Shown piece by piece: positions 5,698 to 13,305 of a stretch of DNA of 14,960 bases. A model generated the notes under the pieces. That model did no database searches. It saw only the letters and a program-made list of their open reading frames with translations, and was not told the origin of the DNA. Made by a program: the position numbers and the translations under genes. This DNA comes from Chitinophagales bacterium (GTDB lineage Bacteria > Bacteroidota > Bacteroidia > Chitinophagales > BACL12): NCBI GenBank assembly GCA_014380545.1, contig JACMJP010000372.1, positions 1 through 14,960 of the forward strand. Reading direction: 5' to 3'. How positions within the stretch are numbered: position 1 is the first letter of the stretch; each line of letters starts with the position of its first letter.

Positions 5698-7950
5698 ATG
5701 CGCACCGCTATTTTTTTTACTGCAATTTTTATATATACACAAGCAGCATTTTGTCAAACTATTGACTTTACAAATTACCAGGGGCTATATTCATCCGGCA
5801 TAGTACCCGATGATTTTACAAAATTATCTTCTCAGAAATATAAAGATGAAAGGGAGAATATAAATACTTCTGAAAGCCGCCGTGACCAATTATCGCAGGA
5901 CCAGTTTTATCTGGAATCAAATTTTTTAACAGACAGATTATTACACAGTGGAAGAGTTGTGTTTGGCGACCCGGTTACAAATTATTTAAACGAAATAAAA
6001 GCTATTATTTTAAAAGATGATCCCAAGCTAAAAGAAAAGATAAGAATTTATACTTACAGAAGTAACGATGCAAATGCCTATACATTTAATAACGGGATTG
6101 TTCTTGTAACAACAGGGCTACTGATGCAGGCAGAGAATGAAGCACAAATTGCTTTCATCCTATGTCATGAATTCAAACATTATGTTGAACAACATGCTAT
6201 AAGCAGTTATGTTGAAAGTGAACGTATGGACCGTGGCGACGGTGTTTATAGAAATTTAAACTCGCAGGATGTAGAGCTTGCGCAATTAAGGTATTCCAAA
6301 GACCTTGAAATAGAAGCTGATGAAAAAGGATTGGAATTATATAAAAAAACAAATTATAATGCAGAAGCTGTAAGCTCGGCATTTGACGTTTTGTTATATT
6401 CTTATCTCCCATTTGATGAAGTAGAATTCAACAAGACATATTTTAATCACGGAACATTCCAGATACCTGATGATTATATTCTGGATTCCTTAAAAGAAAT
6501 TTCTGCACAGGAAGATTATGATGACAGTGAAAGCACACATCCAAATATTAAAAGCCGAAAAGAAGATGCACTCGAAATTTTAGGAAATATAGATAATACA
6601 AACAGAAAAGATTTTTTAGTTTCAGAAGAAACTTTCAGGTATGTGCAGAATATATGCAGATATGAGGCAGTAAAACTCTACCTGACAGATCTAAATTATG
6701 AGTATGCGTTTTATTCAAATTATCTGCTTATGTTGGACGATCCTGAAAATCCGTATCTGCAAAAAAATATGGCCAAGGCACTTTACAGTATCAGCAGATA
6801 TAAAACAGATAGGAGTTATAGCACTGATATGCATGTTTCTTACCAAAAGATTGAAGGAAATGCCCAGCAGATTTATTATATGGCAGAAAAACTCCCAGCA
6901 AAAGATTTTAGTATTCTCGCCCTGCAATCAGTATGGAAAGCATATAAAAATAATCCTCAGGATAAAACGCTTGAAATAATGACGGATGAATTGATGTATG
7001 ATGTACTTAAAAAACACAATATTAAAATTAAAGATTTGAAAACTGAGTACCCAATAACTGTGGTTGATTCAGTTGCTGTAAAAAAAGAAGACACTGCAGA
7101 AAAAGAAGAAGTTAAGGAAGAAAAAACTACTTCAAAGTCGAGCAAGTATAAAAAAATAAAAGAATCAAAAGAAGAAGAAGAAACAACAACATCTAAAACA
7201 GGTGACAATGCTTACTGGAAATATGCCTTTGTGGAATTATTAAAAGATGAAATCTTTTCTAAAAAATTTACCGAAGCAGAAAAAGACCGTACGGTAGATT
7301 TAGAGGATTCTTATGAAAAATATGATAAAAAGAAAGATGAATATGCACTGGGCATAAATAAAATTGTTGTAGTGGATCCGCTGTATATGAAAGTGGATGA
7401 AACAAGCAAAACCGCAGTAAAATATGTTGCCAGCGAACAGGGACAGTTAGATATGAGAAAAAAAATAGATGATTGTGCTGATGAATTAAATATGAAAGTG
7501 GATTTTGTAAGCAGCAAAGAAATTGATTCAAAAGACGTTGAAGCATTTAACGACCTTGCAATATTAAATGACTGGCTTTCTGAAAAATTAGAACATGAGG
7601 ACCAGGAAGTAGAAATTCTTAATTCAACACAGGAAGAAATGAAAACTCTTGCAAAAAAATATGAAGTAGATAATTTTGTCTGGATAGGGATTTTATCAAT
7701 CAAGGAAAAGGAAGAAAATATAGGTTTAAAAATTGTTGGCCTTCTTATTCCTTATACAATGCCATTTGTTGTTTACGATCTTATTGAACCGAACAATTAC
7801 AGTTATTTTTTCACACTTGTTGCAAATGGAAACACCGGTAACATGGAAATGCAATATTTTAACGGAACAAATTTAAAGGATAGGGATTCTGTTCAAAAAA
7901 GTAATATTTATTATATTCTTCACCAAATGAAAAACAAAAACAGAAAATGA
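5698..7950 (+). CDS. Exported M48-family metalloprotease with long C-terminal extension
   Basis: A 750-residue periplasmic zinc protease. The signal peptide is about residues 1-19. The catalytic motif is HEFKH (His157, Glu158, His161), and the third zinc ligand is probably Glu204 in EIEADEKG, the usual M48 EAD motif about 45 residues downstream. The layout recalls BepA/YfgC and Oma1-like M48 proteases, which in E. coli act in outer-membrane protein and LPS-transport assembly and quality control. After the protease domain (about 80-300) comes a helical, TPR-like region (about 310-450), a Lys/Glu-rich low-complexity linker (about 459-503) and a C-terminal alpha/beta domain (about 520-750) that I do not recognise. 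The segment LAKKYEVDNFVWIGIL resembles the end of CsgG/TolB-N type folds. The stop overlaps the next ATG by 4 nt, so it is co-translated with two barrel proteins. Protease class is confident; client proteins are inferred. Confidence 0.85.
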   Translation: MRTAIFFTAIFIYTQAAFCQTIDFTNYQGLYSSGIVPDDFTKLSSQKYKDERENINTSESRRDQLSQDQFYLESNFLTDRLLHSGRVVFGDPVTNYLNEIKAIILKDDPKLKEKIRIYTYRSNDANAYTFNNGIVLVTTGLLMQAENEAQIAFILCHEFKHYVEQHAISSYVESERMDRGDGVYRNLNSQDVELAQLRYSKDLEIEADEKGLELYKKTNYNAEAVSSAFDVLLYSYLPFDEVEFNKTYFNHGTFQIPDDYILDSLKEISAQEDYDDSESTHPNIKSRKEDALEILGNIDNTNRKDFLVSEETFRYVQNICRYEAVKLYLTDLNYEYAFYSNYLLMLDDPENPYLQKNMAKALYSISRYKTDRSYSTDMHVSYQKIEGNAQQIYYMAEKLPAKDFSILALQSVWKAYKNNPQDKTLEIMTDELMYDVLKKHNIKIKDLKTEYPITVVDSVAVKKEDTAEKEEVKEEKTTSKSSKYKKIKESKEEEETTTSKTGDNAYWKYAFVELLKDEIFSKKFTEAEKDRTVDLEDSYEKYDKKKDEYALGINKIVVVDPLYMKVDETSKTAVKYVASEQGQLDMRKKIDDCADELNMKVDFVSSKEIDSKDVEAFNDLAILNDWLSEKLEHEDQEVEILNSTQEEMKTLAKKYEVDNFVWIGILSIKEKEENIGLKIVGLLIPYTMPFVVYDLIEPNNYSYFFTLVANGNTGNMEMQYFNGTNLKDRDSVQKSNIYYILHQMKNKNRK

Positions 7951-8708
7951 AAACATTTATTTATAGCTTATTAACCATCATTACAATAAATCTTTCTGCG
8001 CAGGCGCCCGGGTATATGGGAAAGAAATTAAGTGTATCTTACAGCCCTACACTTTCAGTTGCATTTTACGATCTTGGCGACGACTACAGAGATATACCTT
8101 CCGTTGGAATAAATCTCCGCCATGACTTTGAAGCGGAATATGTTTTAGGGAGGGGTTTATCATTATCACCCGGTATTAAATTTATCGGCACTAAAATGTT
8201 TCAAACACAGATAAATGACGATGGATCCTCTTATGAAGAAGCAGGTTTTATAGGTGATGTTAAAATAAAAAGTACAGGCTTTAGTCTTAAATTAAAAAAT
8301 TACTCCTTTAAAAAAAGAGGAAGCATAGCACCTGTAGGTAAATATAAATCATTTGAACTTGTGCTGATTAGGTCAAAAGCAGAAACTCTGCGGTTTTATG
8401 ACTATTTTGATAATGGCGGGAGCCCAACTTATTTTATAGAGAATACAGTTGAAGACTACAATTTTGAAATTAATAAAGCATTTGGGGTGGTATTTGGCGG
8501 CGGAAGTCAGAACATTTATTTTGATAAACTATTAATTGATACAGGATGGGAATTAGGATTAGTGATACCTCATCTTTTTACTGATACCGGCGCAAATACA
8601 GGAGGTTATGCATATTCAGAAGAAGGATTTTCAGATTTAGTGAATGCAAGAATAGCAGGTACATACTTCCTTAATTTTACTTTTGGCTTTGGTTACTTAA
8701 TACTGTGA
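7947..8708 (+). CDS. Predicted outer-membrane beta-barrel protein, paralog 1 of the M48 operon
   Basis: A 253-residue exported protein of no family I can name. The signal peptide is about residues 1-18 (cleavage near LSA-Q). The mature N-terminus starts APGYMGKKLSVSYSPTLS. The body is a series of alternating strands with Gly/aromatic turns. It contains KKRGSIAPVGKYKSFEL around residues 125-141 and ends in a strand-like FLNFTFGFGYLIL segment, the aromatic/hydrophobic C-terminus expected of barrels inserted by the Bam machinery. The next gene encodes a clear paralog with the same landmarks. Its ATG overlaps the stop of the M48 protease gene (ATGA) and its own stop overlaps the next start (GTGA), so the three proteins are probably made together. 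A substrate or partner role for the protease is inference. Confidence 0.7.
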   Translation: MKTFIYSLLTIITINLSAQAPGYMGKKLSVSYSPTLSVAFYDLGDDYRDIPSVGINLRHDFEAEYVLGRGLSLSPGIKFIGTKMFQTQINDDGSSYEEAGFIGDVKIKSTGFSLKLKNYSFKKRGSIAPVGKYKSFELVLIRSKAETLRFYDYFDNGGSPTYFIENTVEDYNFEINKAFGVVFGGGSQNIYFDKLLIDTGWELGLVIPHLFTDTGANTGGYAYSEEGFSDLVNARIAGTYFLNFTFGFGYLIL

Positions 8709-9571
8709 TCATGAAATTATCAAAACGGCTGATACTATTATGTATAATTTTAGTATTGTTTGATTGTACAATTATAGTTGGACAAAGCCCGGGTTATATG
8801 GGGAAAAAATTTTCAATTTTTTATGAGCCCTCCATATCACCCACAATAACAAATCATTTTACTGATCAAAATTATGAGATAGAAACGCAATACAATGCAT
8901 TTATACTAAATTTTCAGCATGCTTTTTCTTTAGACTACGTTATATCAAGGAATATCGCATTAGGGCTCTCTTTTAAAAAGATGAAATCTCAGATACCGGG
9001 TGTGCATTATACAGAGGAAATGCCTTATGTGCCGGGAGATCACCTATACACTTACTATGCAGGTGATGTTAATCTTAATTCAAAATTTGCAAGCATCTAT
9101 TTTAAAACTTTTAAATTTGAAAAGTTTGGATCAATTGCGCCTGTAGGAAGTTTTTCTAAATATGAATTTATGGTAGGTTATGTTGAAGGGTCAACAGGAA
9201 CTCCTTCCGGTGTAGAAACAATTCCTGAAGAATTTTCTGAAAGCGAATATTATGATGGTCTTACAGGTGACTTCTATCCTGCATATTTTTTTACAAATAA
9301 ATTTGAAGAATTGAATTTTGATACAAAAACAACTGTGTTTGCATTATTATATACATGGGGTAAGCAATCATTATTTCTGGATCGAATCTATTTAAATCAT
9401 TCTTTTCAATTGGGATGGGTTATGGTAGCGACGGTCAATTATACTGATGCCATTGTTTATGGCATGGGGGGAGGTGATTTAGAGGAATCTTATGTAAGGG
9501 ATGTAAATAACAGAATGCAAGGAGCATTACTTTTTAATCTATCACTGGGTATCGGGTTCCTTGCTTTTTAA
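8705..9571 (+). CDS. Predicted outer-membrane beta-barrel protein, paralog 2 of the M48 operon
   Basis: A 288-residue exported protein, paralogous to its upstream neighbour. Shared landmarks are the mature start SPGYMGKKFSIFYEPSIS, the EKFGSIAPVGSFSKYEF block in the middle, a Trp/Gly-rich strand before the end, and the terminal LFNLSLGIGFLAF strand. It is longer, mainly through larger predicted loops: one around the MPYVPGDHLYTYY stretch and one around the acidic EEFSESEYYDG stretch. The signal peptide is about residues 3-27. The start may be the GTG at 8705, which overlaps the previous stop as GTGA and matches the ATGA junction before it, or the ATG at 8711 (MKLSKR), which gives a cleaner signal peptide. 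It is the last gene of the unit and converges on the dehydrogenase gene. Barrel nature is inferred from strand pattern; function is unknown. Confidence 0.7.
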   Translation: MIMKLSKRLILLCIILVLFDCTIIVGQSPGYMGKKFSIFYEPSISPTITNHFTDQNYEIETQYNAFILNFQHAFSLDYVISRNIALGLSFKKMKSQIPGVHYTEEMPYVPGDHLYTYYAGDVNLNSKFASIYFKTFKFEKFGSIAPVGSFSKYEFMVGYVEGSTGTPSGVETIPEEFSESEYYDGLTGDFYPAYFFTNKFEELNFDTKTTVFALLYTWGKQSLFLDRIYLNHSFQLGWVMVATVNYTDAIVYGMGGGDLEESYVRDVNNRMQGALLFNLSLGIGFLAF

Positions 9572-9621
9572 TTGCTATTCAACATTACAAAAAACTTACG
9601 ATGGTATGTTGCTTTATATTA

Positions 9622-11457
9622 TTATTTCACAATAAAGCTCTTATTCCAATTCATATCATTTCCGCTTAAAGAAATTTTATATATCCCCACAGCTAAATTT
9701 TGCAGAGCTATATTTTTTTCAAAATCTCCAACAATATTTTTTATTTGTTCTGTGTAAACAATTTTTCCTGTTGCATCACTTATTTGTAATTGTATTTTAT
9801 CAATCAACTTTGAAGTTGAAATTCCAATTATGATATTTTCATTTGCAGGATTTGGATACAATTCAATCAGATGAATATATTCCGGTAAAGAAATATTTAC
9901 ATAAGTAAAATTAATTTCATCGCTTAAAACAACGCATGCATTTGCATCTGTTATTTCAACAGAATAATTTCCGCTTTCTGTTGCTTCATAATTTTGTGCT
10001 ATTGCCCCGCTTATTACGTCTCCATTTAAATACCATTGCCAGCTTACACCATCACTTGCAGTTAAAATATTTTCATCAATTGTAATTGTTGCATCAAACG
10101 GAGGAGAATTATTTATTGTAACGGTTAAATTTCGTTCGCAGCCGTTATCATCTGTTACTGTAATTGTATAATCTCCGGGTTCAAGGTCATTAATATCCAG
10201 TGTTTCTTCCCCATTGCTCCATTCTATATTAAATGGAGTTGTTCCCGCAGTAACAGTAATATCAATACTGCCATTATTCATTCCACATATATAATCAATA
10301 CTTGTTGCGCTTAATGCAAAATCACCACACAGGTCCGTAACATGATAAATTTTTCCTGTATATAATTCAGCGCAATAAATTTCGCCATTTACATCTTCAC
10401 CAAAAGTGGAAAGTCCGTTTGATATATCATCCTGCCTTTCTGATAACCAACTATCCGCACCATCAGGATAAATTGTCCACCAGTTTCCCGATACATTATC
10501 GCCGAATAAATAATATCCATACATGCCCGGATATAAATCACCCCTGTAAACATATCCTCCTACAATAGCAAAACCTCCTGTAGAATATGAATGATTATAT
10601 TGAAATATGGGAAAGTCATAATATCCTTCATCCTCACATCCTGATGTTTCAAATTCATCGTCTGCTTCATAACATCTCCACCCGTAATTCTTTCCACCCG
10701 CACCTACTGGTTCAAAATCCACTTCTTCATATATCCCCTGTCCAACATCGCCTATCCACATATCACCCGTTAGTGCATCAAAACTATATCGCCATGGATT
10801 GCGCAAACCCAAACTCCATATTGTTTCTAATGTATCTGTACTTCCATAAAATGGATTATCAGCAGGTATCGTGTACGTATCAACTCCGTTCACATTAATG
10901 CGGTGCATTTTGCCAAGTTTATTTTCGGGATTTTGCGCCCTGTTGCCGGGATCTCCTCCATCCCCCCCATCTCCTAATCCAATATACAAATACCCGTCAG
11001 GTCCGAAATTAAGGTCACCGCCATTATGATTTACATAAGGCTGGTCTGCAGTAAAAACAATCTCTTCGGAAGTTTCATCAGCAATATCGGGATCAAAAGT
11101 GCTTACCTTATATCGTGCTACAACAGTGTTCCCATCATCATCAGTATAATTCACATAAAAATATCCTGTGCTGTCATAATCGGGTGCAAAAGCAAGACCG
11201 AGCAATCCCTGTTCATTATAACCTGATTCTATTTTATCCTCGATATCAAGAAAAGGATATTCAAGCGTTTCACCTGTCTCATCTACAACATAAATAATAC
11301 CCGCCCGCTCAACAATAAACAATCTTGAATCACCGGCATTTGCAATATCAACAGGGTCGTTAAATCCGCTTGCAAATAATTCTAGTTCTATGACAGGCTG
11401 ACTGAAGGTTGATATACTGATTGTAATACAGGCAATCGTAACGCATAAGCTTTTCAT
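9622..11457 (-). CDS. Secreted PQQ-type glucose/sorbosone dehydrogenase with SprB repeat and T9SS type A sorting domain
   Basis: A 611-residue secreted protein. In order it has a signal peptide (about 1-19), a six-bladed propeller of the glucose/sorbosone dehydrogenase family (about 25-365), a SprB-type repeat (about 377-453), an Ig/PKD-like segment (about 455-515) and a T9SS type A sorting domain (about 530-611, with YPNPANEN at 534 and a closing NKSFIVK). In the propeller, His144 in VNHNGGDLNFGPDG matches the catalytic-base motif of soluble PQQ glucose dehydrogenase. Arg219-Asn220-Pro221 (GLRNPWRYSFD) and the GDVGQGIYEEVDF motif are also family hallmarks. It would oxidise sugars or other alcohols/aldehydes using PQQ, but the substrate is not predictable and some family members are not enzymes. 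The sorting domain implies export through the T9SS, of which PorQ is encoded in this window. It is monocistronic. Confidence 0.9.
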   Translation of the reverse strand: MKSLCVTIACITISISTFSQPVIELELFASGFNDPVDIANAGDSRLFIVERAGIIYVVDETGETLEYPFLDIEDKIESGYNEQGLLGLAFAPDYDSTGYFYVNYTDDDGNTVVARYKVSTFDPDIADETSEEIVFTADQPYVNHNGGDLNFGPDGYLYIGLGDGGDGGDPGNRAQNPENKLGKMHRINVNGVDTYTIPADNPFYGSTDTLETIWSLGLRNPWRYSFDALTGDMWIGDVGQGIYEEVDFEPVGAGGKNYGWRCYEADDEFETSGCEDEGYYDFPIFQYNHSYSTGGFAIVGGYVYRGDLYPGMYGYYLFGDNVSGNWWTIYPDGADSWLSERQDDISNGLSTFGEDVNGEIYCAELYTGKIYHVTDLCGDFALSATSIDYICGMNNGSIDITVTAGTTPFNIEWSNGEETLDINDLEPGDYTITVTDDNGCERNLTVTINNSPPFDATITIDENILTASDGVSWQWYLNGDVISGAIAQNYEATESGNYSVEITDANACVVLSDEINFTYVNISLPEYIHLIELYPNPANENIIIGISTSKLIDKIQLQISDATGKIVYTEQIKNIVGDFEKNIALQNLAVGIYKISLSGNDMNWNKSFIVK

Positions 11458-11478
11458 TATACTTTTAGATATTTTTGG

Positions 11479-11486
11479 TAAAGATA
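11479..11486 (-). promoter_or_regulatory. Possible -7 box of the dehydrogenase gene (TATCTTTA)
   Basis: On the minus strand TATCTTTA ends 21 bases before the ATG and differs from TAnnTTTG only at the last base. No well-spaced -33 TTG was found. Confidence 0.3.
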
Positions 11487-11518
11487 GATGAAGGCAAACA
11501 AGGTAGTTTGTAATTTAT

Positions 11519-11546
11519 TTGCAAGATTGTGTAAAGAATATTTTTG
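11519..11546 (+). promoter_or_regulatory. Candidate Bacteroidota promoter of the Omp28-type gene
   Basis: TTG (11519-11521), a 17-base spacer and TATTTTTG (11539-11546) match the Bacteroidota -33/-7 pattern TTG-N17-23-TAnnTTTG exactly. The leader to the ATG would be about 50 bases. A second candidate, TATTTTAG, lies further downstream at 11566-11573. Confidence 0.45.
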
Positions 11547-11565
11547 TTTATGCATATAAATACCT

Positions 11566-11573
11566 TATTTTAG
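11566..11573 (+). promoter_or_regulatory. Leader motif TATTTTAG upstream of the Omp28-type gene
   Basis: TATTTTAG, then three bases and CTCAATT, lies 28 bases before ATG 11602 and 34 before the in-frame ATG at 11608. The same motif at nearly the same distance precedes the M48 gene (5657-5664). It may be a variant -7 element or a shared leader motif. Confidence 0.3.
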
Positions 11574-11601
11574 TGTCTCAATTGTAAACCCTTAATTAAA
11601 A

Positions 11602-12465
11602 ATGTTTATGAAAAATGTATTACTTGCTAGCCTCATTTTAATTTCTGCAGTTCTTATTTCTTCCTGCGCAAAAGAAAGAATTAAAGGATGTACAGATCAT
11701 TATGCCTTAAACTTTAATCCATATGCAACAGATAATGATGGTTCATGCTGGGTTCCTGTTCAAACTAAAAAAGTTTTAATTGGTGATTTTACTGCTACAT
11801 GGTGCGGACCATGCGGAGATTGGGGTGCGCCGGCTTTTGAAAAAGCAATTGAATTAACTTTTGGGATAGCAGAGCCTATGGCAATTCATAATACTGATGA
11901 GATGAGCAACGCTATAACAGAACATTTTAATACGTATTATGAAATATCTGCGATACCTACATTGAAGGTTTGGGAAACAGGTGACGGTTTTGGCAGTGGG
12001 GAAGAAATGGCTGGTGCTGCAGACCAGGAAATGGTTGAAAGACCAGTTGCTGAAACAGGAGCAATTATTAATTTGGTCGACAAAGGACAAAAATTACAGG
12101 TTGAAGTTTCCGCAGGTGCATTTTTACCTGCAACGGGAGATTATTTTGTAGGTGCTTATATTCTTGAAGATAGTTTAAGTTATGAGCAAAACGGAACTGC
12201 CGAAGATGGCGGTTACGGACCATTCATTCATAACCATGTTTTAAGAGCGTCTGCAAATGGTAACTGGGGCGAGCAATTTATATATGGTGCTGCATATCCC
12301 GGACTTGTTAAAACAATGATCTATTCGATTGATAAAAATGAGAACTGGAATATGGATAATATTTATGCGCTTGCTGTTATTTGGAGATATGTGAAAGATC
12401 AGCAATACGGAGAATATGTTTATGAATTTGTAAACGTAGTTTCTTCCAGAGATCTTATTAAATAA
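11602..12465 (+). CDS. Omp28-type lipoprotein with thioredoxin-like CxxC domain
   Basis: A 287-residue predicted lipoprotein with lipobox LISSC (lipidated Cys22). Next comes a GCTDHYALNFNPYATDNDGSC motif (residues 29-49), an Asp/Asn-rich, calcium-binding-like motif common in secreted Bacteroidota proteins. A thioredoxin-fold domain follows, with active-site-like TWCGPCG (Cys68, Cys71) and a cis-Pro equivalent at Pro119 (AIPTL). The C-terminal half (about 150-287) is the beta-rich portion seen in Omp28-related outer-membrane proteins. A thiol-disulfide or redox-chaperone role outside the inner membrane is likely; substrates are unknown. Unlike many relatives it has no T9SS sorting domain and is probably held by its lipid. 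ATG 11602 and ATG 11608 (MKN) are both possible starts. It is a single gene with its own promoter candidates and a strong terminator. Confidence 0.82.
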   Translation: MFMKNVLLASLILISAVLISSCAKERIKGCTDHYALNFNPYATDNDGSCWVPVQTKKVLIGDFTATWCGPCGDWGAPAFEKAIELTFGIAEPMAIHNTDEMSNAITEHFNTYYEISAIPTLKVWETGDGFGSGEEMAGAADQEMVERPVAETGAIINLVDKGQKLQVEVSAGAFLPATGDYFVGAYILEDSLSYEQNGTAEDGGYGPFIHNHVLRASANGNWGEQFIYGAAYPGLVKTMIYSIDKNENWNMDNIYALAVIWRYVKDQQYGEYVYEFVNVVSSRDLIK

Positions 12466-12487
12466 TTTATTTATACAAGAAAGATAT

Positions 12488-12518
12488 AAAAACCCTGTCA
12501 TAAAAGGCGGGGTTTTTT
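12488..12518. terminator. Strong bidirectional intrinsic terminator between Omp28-type gene and pdxJ
   Basis: AAAAACCC-TGTC (12488-12499) pairs with GGCG-GGG-TTTTT (12506-12517) around an ATAAAA loop. This is a 12-bp stem, counting two G-T wobbles, flanked by A and T tracts. It lies between two convergent genes and can serve both: T-tract after the stem for the plus-strand lipoprotein gene, A-tract for the minus-strand pdxJ. Confidence 0.85.
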
Positions 12519-12520
12519 AT

Positions 12521-13234
12521 TTACATTAATTGCCGCTTATATAATTGAATAGTATTTTCAATTCCATAATATAATGCATCGCTGATGATAGCATGGCCAA
12601 TAGAAATTTCATCTAACTGAATTAATGATTGTTTAAAGAATTTTAAATTATCCAAATTCAGATCATGTCCGGCATTAATTCCTAAATTAATTTGATGAGC
12701 GTCTTTTGCCGCAGTAATATATTTTTCAATCGCTTTCTCTTTATTGATAGGAAATTCTTCTGCATAAGGCCCTGTGTAAAATTCTATTCTATCTGTTCCA
12801 CTTTCCTTTGCTGCATGTACCTGTTCTGTTTCAGGATTTAGAAAAATAGAAACCCGAATTCCATAAGATTTTATTTCCGCAATAATTTCTTTTAATTGAT
12901 TCATGTTTTTAATTACATCCCATCCTGTATTTGATGTAATTACATTTGGCGGATCAGGAACCAGAGTTGCCTGTTCAGGTTTTACTTTTTTTATGAGAGA
13001 TAAATATCTTTCATCAGGATAACCTTCAATATTAAATTCAGTTGTTACTACTTCACTTAATTGTAATACATCATTGTATTTAATATGCCTTTCATCAGGA
13101 CGGGGATGCACAGTTATACCATCTGCACCAAAACGTTCGCAGTCTTTTGCAAATTGAATTACGTTTGGAATATTTCCACCACGGGCGTTTCTGATAGTGG
13201 CAACTTTGTTTATATTAATTGAAAGTTTGGTCAT
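12521..13234 (-). CDS. pdxJ: Pyridoxine 5'-phosphate synthase PdxJ
   Basis: A 237-residue TIM-barrel enzyme that condenses 1-deoxyxylulose 5-phosphate with 3-amino-2-oxopropyl phosphate, the ring-closing step of the DXP-dependent vitamin B6 pathway in the cytoplasm. Family residues are in place: the RNARGG loop (15-20), ADGITVHPRPDERHI with His43, Glu70 (NIEGYP) and His190 (INAGHDLNLDN). These correspond to His45, Glu72 and His193 of the E. coli enzyme. The opening SININKVATIRNARG has Asn-Lys where many proteobacterial enzymes have Asp-His; I believe this is the usual Bacteroidota version, not damage. Length is normal. It is separated from upstream ahcY by 71 bases that contain a terminator, so it is probably transcribed on its own or by partial readthrough. 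Confidence 0.97.
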   Translation of the reverse strand: MTKLSININKVATIRNARGGNIPNVIQFAKDCERFGADGITVHPRPDERHIKYNDVLQLSEVVTTEFNIEGYPDERYLSLIKKVKPEQATLVPDPPNVITSNTGWDVIKNMNQLKEIIAEIKSYGIRVSIFLNPETEQVHAAKESGTDRIEFYTGPYAEEFPINKEKAIEKYITAAKDAHQINLGINAGHDLNLDNLKFFKQSLIQLDEISIGHAIISDALYYGIENTIQLYKRQLM

Positions 13235-13251
13235 GAATGAAATGTAAAAAT

Positions 13252-13284
13252 AAAAAAAGAGCAGAATTTCTTCTGCCCTTTGTA
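13252..13284 (-). terminator. Intrinsic terminator of ahcY
   Basis: On the minus strand AAAG-g-GCAGAA and TTCTGC-t-CTTT form a stem with one mismatch and a GAAA tetraloop, followed by a run of T (plus-strand 13252-13258). It lies about 25 bases after the ahcY stop and ahead of pdxJ, so the two genes, although adjacent and codirectional, are probably separate units. Confidence 0.8.
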
Positions 13285-13305
13285 AATTGTAATTTTTATA
13301 TGCCT

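Noticed and set aside
7311..7703. 130-residue minus-strand reading frame inside the M48 gene
   Set aside because: It is Ser/Phe-rich, has no recognisable domain, and mirrors the A-rich Lys/Glu codons of the real gene; it is a shadow of the coding strand.
9611..9638. Inverted repeat GCTTTAT / ATAAAGC between the convergent barrel and dehydrogenase genes, considered as a terminator
   Set aside because: The stem is AT-rich with a 14-base loop, overlaps the end of the dehydrogenase coding region and has no T-tract on either strand.
9572..9757. 61-residue plus-strand reading frame after the second barrel gene
   Set aside because: It mostly overlaps the T9SS sorting domain of the dehydrogenase gene in antisense, and its composition is non-protein-like.
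10587..10898. 103-residue plus-strand reading frame inside the dehydrogenase gene
   Set aside because: His/Pro-rich composition with no domain, fully antisense to a strongly supported gene.
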